Shown in pieces: positions 8,952-17,290 of a DNA stretch of 64,000 nucleotides. Under the pieces are notes generated by a model that saw only the letters and a program-made list of their open reading frames with translations, had not been told where the DNA came from and ran no database searches. The stretch covers positions 1 through 64,000 of the forward strand of contig JACKPK010000007.1 of assembly GCA_024233595.1 (NCBI GenBank). Reading direction: 5' to 3'. Within the stretch, counting starts at the first letter, position 1, and every line of letters begins with the position of its first letter. Position numbers and translations under genes: made by a program. This DNA comes from Deltaproteobacteria bacterium. Lineage in GTDB: Bacteria > UBA10199 > JADGCS01.

Positions 8952-11765
8952 ATGAAAGTAACTCCGTTGATCAATGCATTGGCCTGTGTAGAACAAGATG
9001 AATCTCAAGTTTCTGATGAAAATAAGATAGCCATTATTGTTAATGCAGATAAAGCTGAGCATCATATTCAGAATGTTGAGAACGCAAGTCGTGAATTGAA
9101 AAGCCTGGGTTATGTTGTTTATGTGGTGAGCCCCGAAAAGCCAGAGAATGCGGATTTTTATTCTGAAAACACTTCAAAAAAAGCCGTTGCTAAGATGGTT
9201 GAGCAGTTAAAAAGCAACGCCGATGATCAGACGGATCTTGTGATTTACACAACAGGGCATGGTGATCAGGGGGCTAATGGGCCCGAGCTTTGTTTAGGAA
9301 ACGGGATTTCAAGTTGTAGTACTAGCGTTTTAGAAGATGTTCTGGATATTCAAGGTTATGGCCAAAGAACGGTGGTGATGGATCAGTGTTTTTCTGGAGG
9401 TCTTCGCAACATGTTCTTGGATGACCCAAAGACACTTTTTATTTCGACTGGAAGTGCGGATCGCACAGTGACCTGTTTTGAGTTTTCAAATCGTTTTTGG
9501 CAAGGTGCTAGCGAAATTGCAAAAACCACAAATGATCAGGATGGCATCATTAATTGGCGCGAGAGATTTGCGTATTCGACCACAGATTTGTCCAGTATTC
9601 CCCAATTTTTTACTTCTGAAGGTTATGTTTTTGAAGGGGAACCTAGTTTTCCAAAAACTGTCCTTCAGCACGATGATAAAACGCCAACTGTATTATTATC
9701 TAAGAATAGCAAGGAAGAGCAGGCTTGGATTGAAGATCAATTGAGTCAACTCCAACCAGGGCAATTTGCTTTTCTTTATTTTTCTGCAGATTGGTGTGGG
9801 CCATGTAAACTATTTGCACCTGTTTACGAAGAAAAGGCAGCGCAGGCCAATGGAGAAATTCTTTTTCTGAAGACACGCAACGATAAATTAACAGAACTAC
9901 AGACCAAATATAAGGTAGCAAAGTGGCCGACAGTTGTTTTGATTGATCACAAAGGACAATTTGTAGAAGTTCAGGATCTTTCGGATATTAACGCGACATT
10001 TAATTTGTTTGGGTGGAACTCAAGTGTCAAGCTCTCTGAGTACGGCAAATCAATTTTGAACGAAGATTCAGGTGTTAGTCGTCGAGCTTATGATAACTAT
10101 GTTCTTGAACTTCAAGGTATTGAAGATGTGACTGCTTTACAGCAAGAGATTGCTCGAACTAAAAGAGCAGCCACAGAATGGGACATTGTCCACTCGCGCT
10201 ATTTTGCTGTTTTGACTTTGGGGTCACTCATAGCAAAGCTTCCAGTAAAACAGGCTATTGATCAAAGTGAAGATCTGTTTGTTTTGGCAGAAGATGGCAA
10301 TAAGGATATTCAGGCTGTTGCGATCGATTCACTTGCCGAAGTTGTTAAAGCAACAAAAAATGAGAATTTGAAGAATAGGCTTGTTCAGCTTTGTGTGCGT
10401 AAATTGTTAACGCCCAATCAACAAACTCTGGTTGTTTTAAGATCTGCAGAAGCTTTAGCCGCTAATGCAGATTTGATGAGTGATGCTCAAAAGCAAAAGA
10501 TTGCTGCTATTTTACTTTCTTTGTCTGCAGCAGATGTCAAATTTGATGAAACCTCAGATGCTTTGTCAAAAAATTCAAGCGAAGTTGCTGTGTTGATTTG
10601 GCGCACCCTGTCTCCGTTTTTAGGGCATTTTGAACCAAACGAGCGTTATTTTGAGTTATTAAAGAGTCATATTTTTAGACCGAGAATAAGTGTTCAAAAG
10701 GATGAGATTAGAACACAAGCGATCAACGATTTTTATGTATTGCTCAAAAATAATAATCTAGAAGATGATTATGTTGATGAAATTCTTAAAAAAGTGAAGC
10801 AAGCATTGGATTTTCATTTAAAAAACGAAAAGAAAGAAATTGAATTAAATAGTAAGAGAGGTCCTGTAGCTCAAATGGGTTTGGCATTTGAATCTTATCC
10901 TTTGGAAATGTTTGGACTCTATAGTGAAATAACCGAATACAAGCTTTTTAATATAGCTGAAGGTGATCTTTGCTTAAAAGGAAGTTTGTCTGATTTGGAA
11001 CTTTCAATTTTTTTCACAGAGACATTAAAATCTACAGAAAATGACGAAATGAAAAAGCGGGTTGAATCAAAACTGGCTTTTTGGAAACTTCTAAGTGTTG
11101 TGCTTCAAAGGCAATCAAATAACCAACCCATTGAGGCGGGACATAAAATTTTGCCAATTGAACTTGTTTTAAGACAGTCTGTAATCGACTTTATTAGGTT
11201 CTCTTCCCTCGAAAATCATGCTATTTTCTCTGAATTTTTAGGACTTGTGAATGATGATGCTCTTTTAGCTGATATTTTTGATAAACTTTACGTGCAGGAA
11301 GGTGGTAAGCAGTTAGAGCATGCACAGAGCCATATGCTTCCCAGAGATTGTCAGGAAAAAATGTCTCCCCAAATTCAAGTGCATTACTTAGAAAAATTAC
11401 TTTCATACTCAACACCAATAACGCAACAGAACTTGAATTCATTTGTATTGGATCTCAGAGAAATTCTAGAGGACATGGCTTATTCAGGAGACATAAATGC
11501 AGAAGAGGGTATTTCAGTTTTGATAACATTTTTTGTGGAAATGTGTCTTGATCAAACGCAGAAGGACATTGTTCGTAAAAACTCATTTGAAACACTTGCT
11601 GTGTTTGCCAGAATTAAGGACGATGAACTTTCCCCAGAACGCAAATTTATTATTATCAATACTGCAAAGAAAGTGATTGATCAGAGTAAAAATGATTCGG
11701 GTGCACCAAAAGCGAATGCTGAATTTTTATTAAGGGAATACCACATTGTTCACAAGCCTGAATGA
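8952..11765 (+). CDS. Caspase-like domain fused to thioredoxin domain and long helical region
   Basis: The 937-residue protein has no signal peptide. Residues 25-230 resemble a caspase-like (clan CD) peptidase: a beta strand KIAIIVNAD, DLVIYTTGHGDQG with the candidate catalytic His103, and TVVMDQCFSGG with the candidate nucleophile Cys146. Residues 245-345 are a thioredoxin fold with FLYFSADWCGPCK (redox Cys282 and Cys285) and the cis-proline in KVAKWPTVV (Pro326). The remaining 590 residues are Leu/Ala/Glu-rich helices, with two-helix units near 420-540 that suggest HEAT- or ARM-like repeats, though no repeat family is certain. AAGGA precedes the ATG. I do not know this architecture as a named family. 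It could be a redox-controlled protease in stress, defence or cell death, but nothing nearby settles the role. Confidence 0.8.
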   Translation: MKVTPLINALACVEQDESQVSDENKIAIIVNADKAEHHIQNVENASRELKSLGYVVYVVSPEKPENADFYSENTSKKAVAKMVEQLKSNADDQTDLVIYTTGHGDQGANGPELCLGNGISSCSTSVLEDVLDIQGYGQRTVVMDQCFSGGLRNMFLDDPKTLFISTGSADRTVTCFEFSNRFWQGASEIAKTTNDQDGIINWRERFAYSTTDLSSIPQFFTSEGYVFEGEPSFPKTVLQHDDKTPTVLLSKNSKEEQAWIEDQLSQLQPGQFAFLYFSADWCGPCKLFAPVYEEKAAQANGEILFLKTRNDKLTELQTKYKVAKWPTVVLIDHKGQFVEVQDLSDINATFNLFGWNSSVKLSEYGKSILNEDSGVSRRAYDNYVLELQGIEDVTALQQEIARTKRAATEWDIVHSRYFAVLTLGSLIAKLPVKQAIDQSEDLFVLAEDGNKDIQAVAIDSLAEVVKATKNENLKNRLVQLCVRKLLTPNQQTLVVLRSAEALAANADLMSDAQKQKIAAILLSLSAADVKFDETSDALSKNSSEVAVLIWRTLSPFLGHFEPNERYFELLKSHIFRPRISVQKDEIRTQAINDFYVLLKNNNLEDDYVDEILKKVKQALDFHLKNEKKEIELNSKRGPVAQMGLAFESYPLEMFGLYSEITEYKLFNIAEGDLCLKGSLSDLELSIFFTETLKSTENDEMKKRVESKLAFWKLLSVVLQRQSNNQPIEAGHKILPIELVLRQSVIDFIRFSSLENHAIFSEFLGLVNDDALLADIFDKLYVQEGGKQLEHAQSHMLPRDCQEKMSPQIQVHYLEKLLSYSTPITQQNLNSFVLDLREILEDMAYSGDINAEEGISVLITFFVEMCLDQTQKDIVRKNSFETLAVFARIKDDELSPERKFIIINTAKKVIDQSKNDSGAPKANAEFLLREYHIVHKPE

Positions 11766-11845
11766 AGGGCTTAACTCCCCTCCAGTACATCTTTTATGAT
11801 ATTAAGCTTATTTTTGTTTTGGATTCTGCTGCTTGACGCTCACTC

Positions 11846-11884
11846 GGGCTGCCGCTAGGACTGCTCCTATTAGGAGGACAGCCC
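11846..11884 (+). promoter_or_regulatory. Nested hairpin sequestering the ribosome binding site
   Basis: The perfect ribosome binding site TAGGAGGA (11871-11878) lies inside CTCCTATTAGGAG (11864-11876) and within an outer stem GGGCTG (11846-11851)/CAGCCC (11879-11884) that abuts the GTG start. The TCCTA (11865-11869) could instead pair with an upstream TAGGA (11856-11860). The leader can therefore fold in two exclusive ways, one freeing the site. Regulation is inferred. Confidence 0.5.
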
Positions 11885-13279
11885 GTGTTAAAACCCATTC
11901 GTATTTTATCATTTTTAATCAGCTTTGTTTTTGTTTCAGCAGCACATGCCGGCATCACACTCACTGGCAATGTGACGGCCGATTTTACCAATGAGAATTG
12001 TTTGAGCGACGAGGGTGGCGAAGACGTGGGGGTTCCTAGTTTTGTGGCCGCGACTGGTTGGGATATCGATAAAATTTGTTTTTATTACGATGGCAACACC
12101 GATGAGCTTTTGGTTGGGGTGACCACCATCAACGGCACCATCTTTGGTGATGCCGATGGCGATGGCAATCCTTCTAGCGCCACTTCGGGCAGCATTGTGG
12201 ATCGCGCTGATCTTGGCAATGGCGAGGCCTTTGTTGTTTCCATCGATTTAGACGCGGATTCACGCATTGATGGCAACGACTTTGATGCCGACACGGTTGA
12301 TGTTTTATTGGGTGTGTCTAACGCCGGTTCCTTGAGCACTTTGGGTGCCTACAATGTTTCTAATTTTTATGACCCGCTTAATAGCCCCGATCTTGGTTTT
12401 GGTGGCACTTCTTTGGCGCCGGTGGTTTTATTTGCTTCGCCTTCAGCCACCACACGCGATTTAGAATTCACCGTGGCTAATTTTAAAGACATCTCCATTG
12501 CGGGACTAGGTGATATTGTGAACATGGTTGAGCTGCAGGTGTTTGCGGGCAGCTCCGTGGATGCGGGTATTGGCGACGATTACTTGCCCGATGTGGAAAC
12601 CAGTGTGAGTCACGCGCTTTTTGATTTTGATGAAGACAAATTAGAAGATTGGGAAGAGCTTGATAACACAGGCACTGATCCGAACGATTCTGACACCGAT
12701 GACGATGCCATATTAGATGGTGTTGAAGTCAACGGCGAAAACCCAACCGATCCTTTGGATGCCGATAGCGATGACGATGGTTGCGAAGATGGTGTGGAAG
12801 ATAGCAACCAGAATGGTGCTTTTGAACCAGAGCTTGGTGAATCCAATCCTAATGTTGTTGATACCGATGATGACGGCTTGACTGATTGCATTGAGCTAAC
12901 GGGTGATAACCCAACCAATCCCAATAACGAAGACACCGATGGCGATGGTTTGATCGACGGCGATGAAGACGCGAATCACAATGGTGCCTTTGAACCAGAA
13001 ATTGGTGAGACCGATCCCAATAATCCAGACACTGATTTTGGTGGCGTTGATGACAAAACTGAAATCGACAATGGCTTTGATCCGCTTGATCCCAGTGATG
13101 ATAACGCGGCGGCCAGTCAGGTTGGTGCGGGCGCTAATTTTAACCAAGTGCAAGGCGGTGGTTTTTGTTCTTTGGTGATCACGCAAGACGCAGTGCCTGC
13201 TGTGTCCTTGTGGGGCCTCGCTTTAATGGGGATTTTTGTTTTGTGTGGCGCGAGGGTTTTTAGGGAAATTAGAGGTTAG
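11885..13279 (+). CDS. Exported repeat protein with CTERM-like C-terminal sorting tail
   Basis: The start is GTG with a strong TAGGAGGA site seven bases upstream. The 464-residue product has a signal peptide (MLKPIRILSFLISFVFVSAAHA), a 220-residue beta-rich N-terminal domain, and from about residue 245 to 408 Asp-rich calcium-binding repeats (DTDDDAILDGVEV, DSDDDGCEDGVED, DTDGDGLIDGDED). The C-terminus is GGGFCSLVI, then PAVSLWGLALMGIFVLCG, then ARVFREIRG: a cysteine motif, one transmembrane helix and basic residues. This tripartite layout resembles MYXO- or JDVT-CTERM signals and shares GG-x2-CSL and GARV with the giant protein at 22104. It is probably displayed at the cell surface. The N-terminal domain is unidentified. 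Confidence 0.8.
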   Translation: MLKPIRILSFLISFVFVSAAHAGITLTGNVTADFTNENCLSDEGGEDVGVPSFVAATGWDIDKICFYYDGNTDELLVGVTTINGTIFGDADGDGNPSSATSGSIVDRADLGNGEAFVVSIDLDADSRIDGNDFDADTVDVLLGVSNAGSLSTLGAYNVSNFYDPLNSPDLGFGGTSLAPVVLFASPSATTRDLEFTVANFKDISIAGLGDIVNMVELQVFAGSSVDAGIGDDYLPDVETSVSHALFDFDEDKLEDWEELDNTGTDPNDSDTDDDAILDGVEVNGENPTDPLDADSDDDGCEDGVEDSNQNGAFEPELGESNPNVVDTDDDGLTDCIELTGDNPTNPNNEDTDGDGLIDGDEDANHNGAFEPEIGETDPNNPDTDFGGVDDKTEIDNGFDPLDPSDDNAAASQVGAGANFNQVQGGGFCSLVITQDAVPAVSLWGLALMGIFVLCGARVFREIRG

Positions 13280-13282
13280 GTA

Positions 13283-13690
13283 ATGACTAGTCAATCTGAC
13301 ATTCGGTGGAAACAACGGTTTTCCAATTTTAAAAAAGCTTTGGGACAATATGAAGAAGCTGTAGAGTCTCAAACAACAGATCGTCTTGCTCAAGAGGGTT
13401 TGATTCAACGTTTTGAATATACTTTTGAATTGGGATGGAAAACTCTGCAAGATTTGCTCAAAGAAAGAGGGCTAGAAGAAGTGAGAGGCCCTAAACCGGT
13501 CATTCAACAAGCATTTAAAGATGGCCTTGTCGGAGATGGTTCTATTTGGTTAGAAATGTTGAGGGCAAGAAACCAAGCTGAATTTTTATATGATGAAAGC
13601 ATTTTTAAAGAGCTTTATCAAAAATCTACGGGCTTATTTTTTAAAGCCCTTTGTGATTTCAAAACTGGATTAAAAAGATGTCACGATTAA
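13283..13690 (+). CDS. Orphan HI0074-like nucleotidyltransferase substrate-binding (HEPN) protein
   Basis: The 135-residue sequence matches the NTase substrate-binding HI0074 family (PF08780), a helical HEPN-like protein usually paired with a small MNT nucleotidyltransferase in toxin-antitoxin modules. Characteristic pieces are LIQRFEYTFELGWKTLQDLL, GPKPVIQQAFKDGLV and WLEMLRARNQAEFLYDE. In the last, the RNxxxHxY motif reads R96-N97-Q-A-E-F101-L-Y103: Phe replaces the catalytic His, so ribonuclease activity is probably lost. No nucleotidyltransferase gene adjoins it. Downstream lies the REP transposase unit instead, and upstream is the sorting-tail protein only 3 bp away. It may be a remnant of a toxin-antitoxin pair or an inactive binding protein. 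Confidence 0.82.
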   Translation: MTSQSDIRWKQRFSNFKKALGQYEEAVESQTTDRLAQEGLIQRFEYTFELGWKTLQDLLKERGLEEVRGPKPVIQQAFKDGLVGDGSIWLEMLRARNQAEFLYDESIFKELYQKSTGLFFKALCDFKTGLKRCHD

Positions 13691-14272
13691 TCAGTGATAT
13701 CTTTTAAAACTTTTGTTCCGTAGTGGCCGCTCGCGAGCGGCCATATTTGTTAGTTCAATTCTTTTTGGGTTTTCTACATCTAAATGCCATTTTAGAGGAT
13801 TGTTTTTAATGTATTCTCGTAGTGCTGATAGTTCTCGTTCGTTTCGGATGATTCGATCATGAAATCCACGTTGCCAAAATTGATGTTTGGGTGTTTTGTT
13901 GATGTCATTTATTAATTTTGTTGATGTTGTTTTAAAAGCTCCAATAATTTGGCCAAGTGGTTTTTTAATAGAATCATATTTTTCATCTAAAGTAATGATG
14001 CCATGAATGTGGTTTGGCATAATCACATATTCGTCAAGAGATGCATTTGAGAATCTTGTTTCAATCCAATACCATTGTTTTTCAGTAATTTTTCCAATTT
14101 GAGTTAGTTCAACGAATTCTTCATTTTCAATATTACTAAGCAAGCATTTTCTTCCTTGAGTACAGATAGTAACGAAGTAGGCATTGTGGCTGCTGTAATC
14201 AAAGTTATTTAAACGAAGGGGTTTTCGTATTTTTTCTTTGTTCATAATACTTTGTTTCTTTGTGTGAGCCAC
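13691..14272 (-). CDS. REP-associated tyrosine transposase (RAYT, Y1_Tnp family)
   Basis: The 193-residue protein is a single-strand DNA nuclease of the IS200/IS605-related TnpA-REP family, thought to process and spread REP elements. Evidence includes AYFVTICTQGRKCLL at residues 31-45, the HUH-type metal motif MPNHIHGII (His88, His90), FWQRGFHDRII, and LREYIKNNPLKW with the likely nucleophile Tyr154. The longest frame starts at GTG 14272, but an ATG at 14245 (residue 10) is equally possible; neither has a strong ribosome binding site. The last 17 residues read through the REP palindrome at 13724-13743 (residues about 177-183). RAYTs are usually domesticated single-copy genes. Confidence 0.92.
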   Translation of the reverse strand: MAHTKKQSIMNKEKIRKPLRLNNFDYSSHNAYFVTICTQGRKCLLSNIENEEFVELTQIGKITEKQWYWIETRFSNASLDEYVIMPNHIHGIITLDEKYDSIKKPLGQIIGAFKTTSTKLINDINKTPKHQFWQRGFHDRIIRNERELSALREYIKNNPLKWHLDVENPKRIELTNMAARERPLRNKSFKRYH

Positions 14273-14324
14273 GAGAGTTTCGTGATTTGATCAAATTTTT
14301 TGGCCGCTCGCGAGCGGCCACTAC
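13720..14324. mobile_element. REPtron: RAYT gene between inverted REP palindromes
   Basis: A perfect 20-bp palindrome TGGCCGCTCGCGAGCGGCCA occurs at 13724-13743, preceded by GTAG (13720-13723), and again at 14301-14320, followed by CTAC (14321-14324). The two copies are therefore inverted around the transposase gene. A 5' GTAG tetranucleotide next to a REP hairpin is the recognised cleavage context of TnpA-REP in enterobacteria. Further copies of the same REP family are at 16-79 and 21837-21904. Confidence 0.85.
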
Positions 14325-14555
14325 AGATCTCAAAATACGAATTCATGAATCTATTGATTGATTCCTTCCATTCCCTGCACAGACATATTTCAAAATAAAA
14401 ACACGCCTCTGTTCACAGATCATAAATCGAAACAGGGCGATTCATGCAAGAACCCATAAAACCCAAATGATTCCTTTGTCTTATTCCGTTTTGTCGTTTT
14501 TGGCATGGCCATTGCTCTAATAGAAAAGCGTATAGGAATGGAAAAGGGGATTAAA
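14325..14555. other. Intergenic gap below the REPtron
   Basis: The gap of about 230 bp contains a possible stem between CGCCTCTGTT (14404-14413) and AACAGGGCG (14431-14439). I see no gene or clear promoter. It presumably holds the promoter of the pseudopilin gene. Confidence 0.3.
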
Positions 14556-14969
14556 ATGAATGTGCTTAAGAATCAAAAAGGCTTTGGGTTTTTAGAAACA
14601 GTTTTAACTGTGACTCTTTTGTCGGTGGCTTTGCTAGGCGGCATGACAGTGATGCAAAACGCGGTGGCTAAATCAGTCACTGGTGACATGAACACCATTG
14701 CCACTGAGGCGGCTTCTGAAAAATTGGAACTCATCATGGCTGATCTTAATTTTTCTGGATACGATGAGATTGTGACTGAGAATTACCCTTCTGAAGATTT
14801 ACAAGATCTTTACTCTTTGACTCGCCAAGTGATTGTGACTGAGGTTGGTCAGGATTTGCAAACAGCGCAAGCTGGATCTGGTTTGAAACGCGTTGATGTC
14901 TATGTCTCTTGGGGCGATAACGCGAGTCAAAGAGTAAAGGTTTCGACAGTCATGGCAGATTATCAGTAA
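14556..14969 (+). CDS. Type IV pilin-like pseudopilin (PilV/GspI-like)
   Basis: The start is set at ATG 14556 because AAAAGGGGA lies just upstream and the leader is then short (MNVLKNQKG). Prepilin peptidase would cleave in KG-FGFLETVLTVTLL, with the invariant Glu at +5 and a hydrophobic helix after it. The 137-residue product has a C-terminal beta-rich part (RVDVYVSWGDNASQRVKVS) like the minor pseudopilins GspI/PilV. It stands alone, about 38 kb from the gsp genes, with a hydrolase gene next. It may belong to a second pilus or pseudopilus, or be an auxiliary minor pilin. Confidence 0.8.
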   Translation: MNVLKNQKGFGFLETVLTVTLLSVALLGGMTVMQNAVAKSVTGDMNTIATEAASEKLELIMADLNFSGYDEIVTENYPSEDLQDLYSLTRQVIVTEVGQDLQTAQAGSGLKRVDVYVSWGDNASQRVKVSTVMADYQ

Positions 14970-15025
14970 TTCTTTTTACTTTAAGCTTTTGTCAGCGGGT
15001 TTGAATTCTGCTAATCTCTTCTCCC

Positions 15026-15865
15026 ATGAGCATTCAAAAGACGGATTCCTATTTTAAAGGTCACGATAACCACAGACTGTATTACGAAAGTGTTTTGCCC
15101 AAAAATCCCAAAGCCATTTTGGTTTTTGTGCACGGGCTAAACGAACACACGGGTCGTTACGAGCATGTGGTGGAGCGCTTTCAAAACGATTACGGCATTT
15201 ATCTTTACGATCAACGTGGTCATGGGCAAAGCGATGGCATTCGCGCGCATGTGTGTTCCTTTAATGAGTACATCCAAGATCTTGCTGAGTTTGTTGGCAT
15301 GGTTAAAAAGAATCACCCGCGCCAGAAAATCTTTATGGTGGCGCACAGCATGGGTGGTCAGGTTCTTTTGAATTTTTTGGGAACTTACCCGAGCATCAAA
15401 TTAGCGGGCTTCATCACTTCGTCACCCAATATCAAAGTGGCGTTCAAAATCTCGCGTCTTAAACGTTTTGTGGGGCTTAAGTTATCCGAGCATTTTCCTA
15501 AATTCAGGTTTCCAAGTGAGGTTGATCAAAAGTGGATCAGTCGCGACCCAGAAGTAGTAAAGCGTTACAAAAACGATCCCATGGTGGCAAAATCTATTTC
15601 TGCACGACTTGCGGCCGAGATCATTTTAAATCAAGAAGATGTCATCATGAATCAAGCGCCCAAAATCACTTTGCCAGCTTTCATGATGCACGCGGGGGAT
15701 GATCGCATTTGCGCGCCTGAGGGCAGTGAAGAGTTCTTTGCCAAATTGGGCAGTCAAGACAAGACCCTTAAGATTTACCCAGAGTACTACCACGAGCTCT
15801 TTAACGACTTAGATTACGAAGTCGTTTTAGATGACATGGCGGCTTGGTTGCGGGAACGCAGTTAA
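15026..15865 (+). CDS. Alpha/beta hydrolase, monoacylglycerol lipase/lysophospholipase type
   Basis: The 279-residue protein belongs to the Hydrolase_4 (PF12146) group that cleaves monoacylglycerols or lysophospholipids. It shows the oxyanion-side HG motif in LVFVHGLNEHTGRY, the YDQRGHGQSDG strand-turn, the nucleophile elbow VAHSMGG (Ser108), an acid candidate in HAGDDRICAP, and the catalytic His in EYYHELFND. No signal peptide is seen, so it is probably cytoplasmic. It is a short intergenic distance from the pseudopilin gene and is likely monocistronic or loosely linked. The substrate is not decided by sequence. Confidence 0.88.
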   Translation: MSIQKTDSYFKGHDNHRLYYESVLPKNPKAILVFVHGLNEHTGRYEHVVERFQNDYGIYLYDQRGHGQSDGIRAHVCSFNEYIQDLAEFVGMVKKNHPRQKIFMVAHSMGGQVLLNFLGTYPSIKLAGFITSSPNIKVAFKISRLKRFVGLKLSEHFPKFRFPSEVDQKWISRDPEVVKRYKNDPMVAKSISARLAAEIILNQEDVIMNQAPKITLPAFMMHAGDDRICAPEGSEEFFAKLGSQDKTLKIYPEYYHELFNDLDYEVVLDDMAAWLRERS

Positions 15866-15939
15866 AAATCTAAGGGTGCTAAACTAAGCTGCAAGCCTCA
15901 AAAAGTCAGTCAGGTTTAAATCGGTGACTGTGTGTTAAT

Positions 15940-17020
15940 TTAACACAGCCCCATGTTAGCCATGTCGTGCAAAGCGGCTACAGGATCTCCATCACGATGG
16001 TTTCTGCCATCGTGTTCGCGTTCTTTCGCATAGGCTATTTTAAATGAGGCTAATAATTTGTCTGAAAGAGCTCCTGAAGCGGCTTCATGTTCTAGCGAAT
16101 CATAAAATAGACTATTTAATAAATAAAGATCTCCGGCATAGGAAGCCTCATAAGGATGCCCCCTATAACCTGCGTATTCTAAACTTTCTCCGGCAGCAGG
16201 CACCCAATGCAAAACAAGTTGATCGGGCTGGTCTCTGCCAGCAATTTTACTTTTGCCAACACTGAGTTTAAAAAAGCGACCATATTGGTCTCTGAAACTC
16301 AGTTGGTTTTCTGCGCTTTCTCTGTTGCCGAGACTTTTTAGTTGCTTCGCCCCTAATCCAATTTCACCAAAGATCCGTTGTGCCACGACTTGTTTATTGA
16401 AACGTCGCAGCTCTAAAATTTGCAGAGCCGAATCAAGGGGCACGGCCATCATGAAGCCGCCTAATTGAAATCTGTCACCAAGTTGCCCTGTGAAGAAGAC
16501 CCCAGCCCCACCTTGCAGCATAACAAGATGCACGCGATCACCTGATCTTTTGGCTATGAGTGTCCAATTTTGAATGTTGCGATCAGCGTGTGTCACACCG
16601 TGTTCACCATGCCTGAGTTTGATGATTGTGGCATCTGGGTTGAATGGGTCAATACGCCCATAAGGGGAAGAGATGTATCTATGTCCCTCGTAACCACCAA
16701 CAAATCCAGTTTGGCTTCTTGCGTGCTGGTCGTAAATTTCTCCTGATAGATCCTGCAACCTAGCAGCTACAGCAGAAACCTGTCCTCTGGCTTGCTCAAT
16801 GTTTGCGAATCGGTATGTTCTTAAATACGTATCTAATTTTTGGTTACTATTTTTGTCTGGAGAGGATCCTCTATAGACATCTCGTGCTAATTGGCTTGCA
16901 TCTGCGTCATGTGTGTTAACAAAATCTTCTGAGTCGGCCAGCCGGCCTTTAGCAATACTGAAAGGTTCAAAGGCTGAATATAGCGATAAGCCAGTTAATG
17001 GTGTTGATAGGTGCGTTCAT
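15940..17020 (-). CDS. Unidentified protein gene with an apparent +1 frameshift at its start
   Basis: The minus-strand frame is open from 17016 down to the TAA at 15940, about 358 codons, but its only usable start is a TTG at 16758. In the right place, ATG at 17020 has a good site (AAAGGAC) eight bases upstream. It runs into the long frame only if one A is skipped (ATG-A-ACG at 17020-17014). The hidden 86 residues begin THLSTPLTGLSLYSAFEP and continue as ordinary protein sequence. The product is soluble-looking, has no signal peptide, and contains RLHG-free beta-rich segments such as VHLVMLQGGAGVFFTGQLG. I do not recognise the family. The extra base could be a consensus error or a real inactivating mutation. 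Confidence 0.6.
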
Positions 17021-17290
17021 GATGTTGTCCTTTTAAATTTCTTAATCTCTAAAATCTAATACAGCCCGGCGATGGGCTTAAAGTCTTCCCATAAAATATT
17101 AAGAGGTTTATAGCTTATGAAGATTCTGACGACAGCTGTCAAGACGCTAACCGTACCCTAAAGGCAAATAGGGAAGGGCATTGGCGGCATTTGGGCTGTG
17201 AATCTGCATGAGATTTTTGACGCAACTTTTGCAGGGGTTCTGCGATGAGGTATTAAGAGCACAGAATTGTCTGCTCACACTTGTAAGCGT
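17021..17290. promoter_or_regulatory. Intergenic region between two divergent genes
   Basis: The region must carry promoters for the gene ending at 15940 and the membrane-protein gene at 17291. A perfect 10-bp palindrome GACAGCTGTC is at 17131-17140, a possible operator. I cannot place a confident -35/-10 pair. Confidence 0.3.

Noticed and set aside
15931..15947. TGTGTTAATTTAACACA palindrome at the end of the frameshifted gene as a terminator
   Set aside because: It is AT-rich, has a very small loop and no T-run; it may just reflect the stop-codon context.
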